In this document: positions 13,461-19,344 of the stretch, piece after piece
Position numbering within the stretch: position 1 is the stretch's first letter
Layout: every line of letters starts with the position of its first letter
Source: an uncultured Bryobacterales bacterium
Lineage (GTDB): Bacteria > Acidobacteriota > Terriglobia > Bryobacterales > UBA6623
Length of the DNA: 19,344 bases
NCBI GenBank assembly: GCA_946887065.1
Contig: CAMPKL010000007.1
Location: forward strand, 1-19,344
Direction: 5' to 3'
Position numbers and translations under genes: made by a program
Notes under the pieces: generated by a model
Seen by the model: the letters and a program-made list of their open reading frames with translations, nothing else
Database searches by the model: none
Told to the model about the DNA's origin: nothing

Positions 13461-16400
13461 ATGCCCCAAAACATTGATCAACAAGTCCTTCGCACCTTCC
13501 AGCAGGAAGTGCGCGGGGCCTTGCCCGAGCTGAAGCGGCACCTAGGACGCTTGGCGGAAGATCCGGAGCGGCGGGATGCGCTGCAGAAGGCGCATCGACT
13601 GGTGCAAGGTCTCTCCGGCGCCGCCTCGTTGCTGGGGTTGGCCAACTGGAGCGATACAGGCTCCGCGATGGGACACTTTCTCGATGAGGTCGTCTCTGGT
13701 TCGCAATCAATGACCGCCGAGGCGGCTCAAGAGTTGCAATCCACCCTGGACCTGCTTGAAGCCGAGTTAGCGGCCACTGAAGGGCCTGAGCCTCCGCGCT
13801 TTGAACTCGAAGAGCTGGATGGCGAGTTATCGCTCGAGGCCCCGCTTCCAGGCTTCATCGACGCGGAATATGACGAGCGGCGGTTCGAGCTGTTCGACGT
13901 CGATGAGCCCGAAGTCCTTGAAGCGTTATCCGCTGCGGCCGGCGCCGACGAACTTCCGCTCGATGAAAAGGCCGACGGCGAGTTGATGGAGGTGTTTCAG
14001 GAAGAAGCCGAGGAGCACCTCGACGTGATCGCGGCGAGTCTGCGCAAGCTCAGCGAGGACGAAGGCGACGCCGAAGCTTTGCAGAACGTGCGCCGTTCGA
14101 TGCACACCATCAAAGGCGCCGCGGGAATGGTGGGTCTGCGGACCGCGCAACGACTCGCTCATCGCTCCGAAGACCTTCTCGATCGGCTATCCGAAAGCAA
14201 CGCAAGGCCCGACCCGGCGATCATTCCGCTGCTGCAAGCAACAGCTGACTTAATACACGACATTACAAGCTCCCAAGGCGCCGACGACGCCGTGCGCGGC
14301 TCGGTCATCGAGATTTGCGCACAGTACGACTTGATGGCGGCCGGCGCGACCGCGACGCCGCCTGCAGAACCCGCAGCTCCCGAGGCGATGGTTCTTGCGG
14401 CTGAACCGGCGGCAAGCGCCAAGCTGGAAGAAGATGTTCCCGCCGGCGGCGAGTTGTTGGAAGTCTTCCAGGAAGAGGCCGCCGAACATCTCGGCATGCT
14501 GGCCGCCAACCTGCGCGCGTTACGGACCGAGCCGGGCGACCGGGAGGTTCTACAGGAGATCCGGCGCTCGATGCATACCATCAAGGGTGCAGCCGGAATG
14601 GTGGGATTGCGCTCAGCGCAGCGTGTGGCGCACCGTTCCGAGGATCTGCTGGATCGCCTATATGAGTCCGAGACGAATCCGACGGTGGATATTCTCGACC
14701 TGATCCAGCGTACAGCTGACGTGATTCAGGATATTTCGGAAGCCGGCCGCGCGAACGACGAGACTCGGGCCGCGGTACTCACGCTCGACGCGGAGTACGC
14801 CGCGTTGCTCAATGGATCGCAGGCATCCGTCGATGCGTCGATGGCCGTGCCGGGCGAGATGGATCTATTCGCCGACGATGCGCCGGCGTTCGCCGAGAAA
14901 ACAGCCGCGGCCGAGGCGACCGTTGATCTGGAGCAGGATCACGCCGCCGACGGCGAGTTGCTTGAAGTCTTTCAGGAGGAGGCGGAGGAGCATCTGGGGC
15001 TCATCGCCAAGAACCTGCGAACACTGCGCGCTACGCCCGACGCCTCGGAAGTCTTGCAGGAAGTTCGGCGGTCGATGCATACAATCAAGGGCGCGGCCGG
15101 CATGGTCGGATTGCGTTCGGCGCAACGCGTAGCGCATCGCTCCGAAGATCTGCTCGACGTGTTATACGATAGCGGCGCGGCGCTGGAGAGCGCGGTTCTC
15201 GATCTGATTCAAGAAAGCGCCGATCTGATCCAAACCGTCACCGAAGCGAAAGGCGCCGACGCGCAGGGCCGCCAACGCGCTCTGGAACTGTCCGCTCTTT
15301 ACGATGGGTTCCTGCAAACGCTGCGGTCAGGCGATCTGATACTGGAAGAGCCCTCGTTCGACGGGGCTAGCCCCGAGCAAGAGCCTGCCGCTATTGACGA
15401 AGACGCCGCGCCGCAGCCGGAACCAGCGGCGCCGCCGAAGTCATTCGCCGCGGGCAAGTCGCCGAGCGGCCAGTACGCCCGCGTCCCGTTGGAGCGGGTG
15501 GAAGAGTTGGTTCGCTTGGTCAGCGAGCTGATCGTCAGCCGCTCCAACTTTGAGCAACACTGCCGCCGTTTCACGCGCGAGAGCGGCGAGTTGAAACTGA
15601 GCGGGGAACGGATCACGCAACTCACGGCGAAATTGGAAGCCGACTACGCCGTCAAGGCGATGGCGGAAGGCGGGGATTCGGTGGGCTCTCCGTTGGCTTA
15701 TGCCGGAGGCGCCTCGGCCGGCTCATTCGACTCGCTTGAGTTCGATCGATACAGCGAGTTCCACTTGCTGTCTCGCGACCTCAATGAGGCCGCCGCCGAC
15801 ATTTCGGCCGCCGGGGCGCAACTGCACGGCGTGGCCGGAGAGTTTCAGAACTCGTTGGTTCGACTCAGCCGGCTCACCGGCGAGGTCCAAGACGGACTCA
15901 TGCGCTTGCGCATGGCGCCGATGTCGTCGCTGGAAAATCGCTTGCACCGTACTGTACGAGTCGCCGCCCAGGCCTGCAATAAGAAGGTGCGCCTGGAAGT
16001 GATCGGCAGCGAAGTCGAACTGGACAAGAGCGTGCTTGAAGAGATCACCGGGCCGTTGGAGCATTTACTGCGCAACGCCGTCGATCACGGCATTGAACCG
16101 CCGAGCAAACGTGTAGCGTTGGGCAAGCCGGAAGAGGGCGTGGTGACGCTGCGCGCTTACCTGGAAGGCGCTCGAGCCGCGATTGAAGTTCGCGACGACG
16201 GCGGCGGGCTCGACTTGGAAGCCCTGCGCAACAAGGCGGTTGAACGCGGCATCCACTCGCAGCGGGCGGCCGGACAACTGACTCAAGACGACACGTACGA
16301 ACTCATCTTCCACGCGGGTTTTAGTACGGCCGCCAAAGTGAGTGAAGTTTCCGGACGAGGCGTGGGCATGGACGTCGTCCGCTCGGCGATCGAATCGCTC

Positions 16401-17312
16401 AACGGCTCGATCGGCATTCGATCCGAGCGAGGAACCGGCAGCAGTTTCTTGATTGGTTTGCCCACGAGTCTCGCCGTCGCGCGCGTGCTTATGGTCCAGG
16501 CGAACTCTCAGGTTTTCGCCGCTCCGATGCACAGCGTGCGTCAGGTCATCAAGCTGCATCCCAGGGATATCGGCAATTCGCCTCAAGGCGAATACGTCGA
16601 CTTCGAAGGCAAGCGCTATAAGGCGGTACGTTTAGCGGAGGCGCTGAACCTGCCGGGCGAAGCGGACCCCGAACCCGATCGTCTAGCGGCAATGGTCATC
16701 GACGCGGGCAAGCGGTCTTTCGTGCTTTTGTCCGACCGCATCCTGGAAGCCGCCGAAGTTGTAGTCAAGAACATGGGGGGCCTGCTGCGGCGCGTCCACG
16801 GCATCAGCGCCGCGACCATCGCCGGGGACGGCTCCGTCGTGCTGATCCTCAACCCAAGCCAGCTTGTCGACGCACCGCCGGCCGAGTTCCGGCGCGACCA
16901 AGTGGAGGCGCGCGACGAGATCAATGACCAGCAGCTCAAGATCCTCATCGTGGACGACTCGCTCAGCGTGCGCAAAGTGGTGACGAGACTGCTGGAATCC
17001 GCCGATTGGATCACCGTGGCCGCCAGGGACGGCATCGAAGCCCTCGAAGCGCTGAAGGAGATGCCGGCGCCTCCCGACGCGATCCTATGCGATGTCGAGA
17101 TGCCCCGCATGGACGGCTACGAACTCGCGGCCAATCTCAAATCCGGGATGTTCGCTCCAATTCCGATTCTGATGCTTACCTCACGGGCAGGCAGGAAGCA
17201 TCGCGACCGCGCCAAAGAAATCGGCGTAGAAGATTATCTGATCAAACCGTTCCAGGACGAAGCGTTGCTGACGGCCATTCGCAGCGCTGTTGACGCCGCC
17301 CGGCGCGGGTAG
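13461..17312 (+). CDS. cheA: ChpA-like hybrid CheA histidine kinase with multiple HPt domains and receiver
   Basis: The 1283-residue cytoplasmic kinase has, in order, these parts. A degenerate HPt-like domain (about 1-105) has Gln49 in the phospho-His position. Three intact HPt domains follow (His215, His372, His540), each in a near-identical RRSMHTIKGAAGMVGLR context and separated by acidic Ala/Pro-rich linkers. Next come a dimerisation region (about 670-830) and the ATP-binding domain, with N box at 867-876, DDGGG at 912-916, GRGVGM at 965-970 and GTGSSF at 991-996. A CheW-like domain (about 1003-1135) and a C-terminal receiver (about 1158-1280) close the protein, with Asp1165/Asp1166, phosphoacceptor Asp1211, Thr1240 and Lys1262. 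There is no typical P2 domain. Multiple HPts plus a fused receiver mark the Pil-Chp class. Pseudomonas ChpA is about twice as long. The start at ATG 13461 has only a weak ribosome site. Confidence 0.93.
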   Translation: MPQNIDQQVLRTFQQEVRGALPELKRHLGRLAEDPERRDALQKAHRLVQGLSGAASLLGLANWSDTGSAMGHFLDEVVSGSQSMTAEAAQELQSTLDLLEAELAATEGPEPPRFELEELDGELSLEAPLPGFIDAEYDERRFELFDVDEPEVLEALSAAAGADELPLDEKADGELMEVFQEEAEEHLDVIAASLRKLSEDEGDAEALQNVRRSMHTIKGAAGMVGLRTAQRLAHRSEDLLDRLSESNARPDPAIIPLLQATADLIHDITSSQGADDAVRGSVIEICAQYDLMAAGATATPPAEPAAPEAMVLAAEPAASAKLEEDVPAGGELLEVFQEEAAEHLGMLAANLRALRTEPGDREVLQEIRRSMHTIKGAAGMVGLRSAQRVAHRSEDLLDRLYESETNPTVDILDLIQRTADVIQDISEAGRANDETRAAVLTLDAEYAALLNGSQASVDASMAVPGEMDLFADDAPAFAEKTAAAEATVDLEQDHAADGELLEVFQEEAEEHLGLIAKNLRTLRATPDASEVLQEVRRSMHTIKGAAGMVGLRSAQRVAHRSEDLLDVLYDSGAALESAVLDLIQESADLIQTVTEAKGADAQGRQRALELSALYDGFLQTLRSGDLILEEPSFDGASPEQEPAAIDEDAAPQPEPAAPPKSFAAGKSPSGQYARVPLERVEELVRLVSELIVSRSNFEQHCRRFTRESGELKLSGERITQLTAKLEADYAVKAMAEGGDSVGSPLAYAGGASAGSFDSLEFDRYSEFHLLSRDLNEAAADISAAGAQLHGVAGEFQNSLVRLSRLTGEVQDGLMRLRMAPMSSLENRLHRTVRVAAQACNKKVRLEVIGSEVELDKSVLEEITGPLEHLLRNAVDHGIEPPSKRVALGKPEEGVVTLRAYLEGARAAIEVRDDGGGLDLEALRNKAVERGIHSQRAAGQLTQDDTYELIFHAGFSTAAKVSEVSGRGVGMDVVRSAIESLNGSIGIRSERGTGSSFLIGLPTSLAVARVLMVQANSQVFAAPMHSVRQVIKLHPRDIGNSPQGEYVDFEGKRYKAVRLAEALNLPGEADPEPDRLAAMVIDAGKRSFVLLSDRILEAAEVVVKNMGGLLRRVHGISAATIAGDGSVVLILNPSQLVDAPPAEFRRDQVEARDEINDQQLKILIVDDSLSVRKVVTRLLESADWITVAARDGIEALEALKEMPAPPDAILCDVEMPRMDGYELAANLKSGMFAPIPILMLTSRAGRKHRDRAKEIGVEDYLIKPFQDEALLTAIRSAVDAARRG
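13974..15305 (+). repeat. Three tandem HPt repeats inside the CheA gene
   Basis: Three homologous modules span residues about 172-290, 329-450 and 497-615 (nucleotides 13974-14330, 14445-14810 and 14949-15305). Each starts with a GEL-x-EVFQEEA-x-EHL block and contains the active-site block with His215, His372 or His540 followed by a conserved HRSEDLLD. Protein identity is very high over the first 70 or so residues and lower in the last helices. At DNA level the conserved blocks differ at many third codon positions, so the duplication is not recent. Confidence 0.85.
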
Positions 17313-17315
17313 AAG

Positions 17316-19052
17316 CTAGTTGGGGATCCCGTAAGCTTTGTGCACGTCCTCCAACGTGAGCGTACCGAGCAGCAGGTTAGGATTGGCGCGGCTCGACACC
17401 GGCAAGATCGGATACGTCGCTAGGACCCGCATCGCCGAATCGAGAGAAAGATCGGGATAAAGCCGCACCACCGCGCGCACGCTCAGGGCCTTCCAGACCG
17501 TTTCCTCGCTCTGGCCTTTCTCGATCGCCTTGGATACATCGTCCAGTTCCACCCATGACCAACCCTTGCCGTGCACGGCGATCAAGGCGGTCGTCAACTC
17601 CTGCTCACGCATGCGGTGAAGGGCTGTCTTGACAGGGGTTTGTGACGGAAAGACACGCCCGGAGCCGGCCTGCATCGCATCCTCGACGCTGAGCGGCGAG
17701 GACTCTCGTTGCTCTTCCGCCGACGGCAGGTTGAGCCCGTCTTGCAGCGCCGCCATCTGCAGCAGCGAGTCGTGCTGAAGCTTTCGCGAAATCAGCATGG
17801 CGATGACATTGGCGACCATCACCGGCAGGATGATGACATAGCTGCGGCTGATCTCGAACACCATGAAGATGGAACTCATCGGCGCACGAAACAATCCTGC
17901 AAAGAAAGTCCCGATGCCGACCAAGACGTAGGCGCCGGTCGTGCTGGTGGGGAAAGGCCAGTACTCATGCGCCAGGCCGCCGACGCCGCCGCCGATCATT
18001 GCGCCGATGAACAGCGTCGGCGCGAACATGCCTCCGGGCGTGCCGACGGCGCAGCAGAGCGAGGTGGTCCGCTTCTTCAACGCCGCCAACGGCAGCGAGA
18101 GCTGCCATAGATAACGGTCGTGCAAAGCGCTGTCGATGGCTCCATAGCCCGCGCCAAAGACCTCCGGCACGCGAATGCCGATGACCCCCACGAGCAGGCC
18201 GGCCAGCACGGGCAATAAGTAGGCGTGGATGTGTTTTGTGGTGCGGACCCGCTGGCGAACGAACGCCGAGAACTCTGTAAACCAGGCAGCCAGGTAGCCG
18301 CTGATGATGCCCATCAGCGCGTAGACAATCAGTTCCGTGTAATTCGTCAGCGTGAACTGGGGCACGGCGTAAAGCGGGTCGTCGCCCAAGTACCAGCGGC
18401 TGACGACAACGGCCGAAACGGCGGACAGCACGATGGAGCCGAGCACGCCCGCATTCCACGACGACACGACTTCTTCCATCACGAAGAGCACGGCGGTTAT
18501 CGGCGTATTGAACGCCGCGCCGATTCCCGCCGCCGCGCCGATCGGCGCGATCATGCGCATGTTGTCCCTGGTTAAGCGGAAAGTGCGCCCCAAGAAGCTG
18601 GCGATTCCCGAGCCCATCAGCAATGCGGGGTCTTCCGGGCCCATTGGATTCCCGGTACCGATCGAGACAGTGCTCGACACATATTTGCCCACAACGCTGC
18701 TGAACGGGACGTACCCATCCGAGATATAGAGCGCGGCCTTTGTCGAATTCACTCCGCTTCCGCGCGCCGCCGGAAAATAGCGCACCGCCAAGAAGTAAGC
18801 GACTCCGCCGCCGACGGCCGGCCAAAGCGCCAACGCCCACCAGGTCCGGTTGCCAAGCCCTCCGACAGTGGCCCAACTGAAGAATTCAATAGAGATGTGG
18901 AAGCAGACCACCGTGAGGCCGGAGAAGATTCCAATGATGATCGAGAGCAACAAAAATCGCTGGGTCTCGCCCATCACCGGCGCCCGATTGCCGAGTTGCA
19001 ACAGACGTTGGCCGTGGCTTCGTGCGGCGGCCGCTAACGGTTCCCAGTTCAA
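17316..19052 (-). CDS. ClC-family chloride channel/transporter with C-terminal CBS domains
   Basis: The 578-residue inner-membrane protein is a ClC chloride channel or Cl-/H+ antiporter. The multi-pass membrane part (about 30-425) shows the filter regions GSGVN (98-102, in place of GSGIP), GPEDP with Glu140 (in place of GREGP) and GMFAP (341-345, the GxFxP motif). Glu193/Glu194 correspond to the inner proton-path glutamates of ClC-ec1. Around 430 a Leu occurs where the central chloride-coordinating Tyr is expected. A cytoplasmic tail (about 453-575) carries two weak CBS repeats. The start is a TTG overlapping the upstream ORF's stop (TTGA), with AGGGAG 7 nt before it. It converges on the cheA-like gene with only 3 nt between stop codons. 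Chloride or proton homeostasis is the family role; channel versus exchanger is undecided. Confidence 0.9.
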   Translation of the reverse strand: MNWEPLAAAARSHGQRLLQLGNRAPVMGETQRFLLLSIIIGIFSGLTVVCFHISIEFFSWATVGGLGNRTWWALALWPAVGGGVAYFLAVRYFPAARGSGVNSTKAALYISDGYVPFSSVVGKYVSSTVSIGTGNPMGPEDPALLMGSGIASFLGRTFRLTRDNMRMIAPIGAAAGIGAAFNTPITAVLFVMEEVVSSWNAGVLGSIVLSAVSAVVVSRWYLGDDPLYAVPQFTLTNYTELIVYALMGIISGYLAAWFTEFSAFVRQRVRTTKHIHAYLLPVLAGLLVGVIGIRVPEVFGAGYGAIDSALHDRYLWQLSLPLAALKKRTTSLCCAVGTPGGMFAPTLFIGAMIGGGVGGLAHEYWPFPTSTTGAYVLVGIGTFFAGLFRAPMSSIFMVFEISRSYVIILPVMVANVIAMLISRKLQHDSLLQMAALQDGLNLPSAEEQRESSPLSVEDAMQAGSGRVFPSQTPVKTALHRMREQELTTALIAVHGKGWSWVELDDVSKAIEKGQSEETVWKALSVRAVVRLYPDLSLDSAMRVLATYPILPVSSRANPNLLLGTLTLEDVHKAYGIPN

Positions 19053-19327
19053 CGCGCCACTCCCTGCAAGACGCGCCCCAACGCGTCGTCCTCATTCCAT
19101 ACATTGGTGCAAATCGTCGAGCGCATCGCCCAAAGATCGGCGGCGACGCTCATGTTGCGCTCGATGGATTCGCCGTAGTCGGAGGGCCGCCTTGTTTGGG
19201 CCAGTTCGGCGCGGGCCGCCGCAAAAACAGCCGCAACCTGCGGCGACAGCGGAGGCAACGGTCCCACGCGTTCGGAGCCTCGCGGGTCGTAGCAGTAGTC
19301 GAGATATTCGGTCGTCCGGCGCAGCAC
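19049..19327 (-). CDS. Small hypothetical protein, possibly the 3' part of a longer gene
   Basis: I do not recognise this ORF. From the GTG at 19327 it encodes 92 residues, soluble-looking and probably helical. It has a Pro-rich stretch after residue 20 (GPLPPLSP), an Ala-rich helix (VAAVFAAARAEL) and two Cys (residues 12 and 73), with no signal peptide or membrane segment. A GGAG sequence 7 nt before the GTG (19338-19335) supports a start here. However, the frame remains open to the window edge, so the ORF may be the C-terminal end of a larger protein. Its TGA overlaps the TTG start of the ClC gene, so they are likely co-transcribed and coupled. A regulatory or accessory link to the transporter is only a guess. 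Confidence 0.5.
   Translation of the reverse strand: MLRRTTEYLDYCYDPRGSERVGPLPPLSPQVAAVFAAARAELAQTRRPSDYGESIERNMSVAADLWAMRSTICTNVWNEDDALGRVLQGVAR
19060..19065 (-). promoter_or_regulatory. Ribosome binding site for the ClC TTG start
   Basis: On the minus strand AGGGAG occupies 19065-19060, 7 nt before TTG at 19052-19050. It lies inside the upstream ORF, whose TGA overlaps the TTG. Site and overlap together support this start and translational coupling. Confidence 0.6.
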
Positions 19328-19344
19328 GTCCCTGCTCCGATCCC

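Noticed and set aside
16065..17110. Long minus-strand ORFs opposite the kinase gene
   Set aside because: They mirror codon bias of the kinase gene, and their translations are low-complexity Ser/Arg/Ala-rich with no domain.
17965..18876. 303-codon alternative-frame minus-strand ORF inside the ClC gene
   Set aside because: It is a frame shadow of the ClC gene, whose own frame carries the membrane segments and filter motifs.

Overview
The window is a GC-rich bacterial chromosome segment of a Gram-negative (diderm) organism, because it encodes an outer-membrane beta-barrel exporter and several Sec-type signal peptides. The gene mix, the palindromic repeat at the left end and the secreted esterase/SMP-30 fusion suggest an Acidobacteriota member of the Solibacter/Bryobacter type. 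This taxonomic guess is inference only. No rRNA, tRNA, CRISPR array, transposase or integrase gene was seen.

Layout. Positions 1-150 hold a palindrome-rich repeat without coding capacity. A minus-strand TIGR04282/DUF2064 glycosyltransferase-like gene (165-803) is divergent from a four-gene plus-strand operon (967-6258) for a poly-beta-1,6-N-acetylglucosamine (PNAG/PGA)-type exopolysaccharide. That operon encodes PgaD-like, PgaC, PgaA-like (TPR plus barrel) and a NodB polysaccharide deacetylase in the PgaB role. The genes are tightly packed or overlapping, in the order D-C-A-B, the reverse of the enterobacterial block order. A minus-strand pair follows: a UDP-galactopyranose-mutase-like flavoprotein (6730-8208) and a phosphinothricin-type GNAT acetyltransferase (6229-6717). 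Divergent from it is a secreted two-domain protein (8343-10094) that fuses an enterochelin-esterase-like hydrolase to an SMP-30/gluconolactonase propeller.

The largest block (10262-17312) is a Pil-Chp-type chemosensory operon: single-domain CheY/PilH-like regulator, CheW/PilI adaptor, PilJ-like transducer with two HAMP segments, and a 1283-residue ChpA-like hybrid CheA. The kinase has a degenerate first HPt (Gln in place of His), three very similar intact HPt domains, a kinase core, a CheW domain and a C-terminal receiver. No cheR or cheB lies in the window. The right end carries, on the minus strand, a CBS-domain ClC chloride channel/transporter (17316-19052) translationally coupled to a small unrecognised ORF (19049-19327).

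Working together: the pga operon would make, modify and export a surface polysaccharide, and the chemosensory operon would normally control type IV pili or cAMP output. Both are surface-behaviour functions, but nothing in the sequence links them directly. The most notable signals are the HPt architecture of the kinase, perfect 7-bp hairpins at the three spaced junctions of the chemosensory operon, the 256-residue-offset duplication in PgaA, the esterase/lactonase fusion, and changed filter motifs in the ClC protein.
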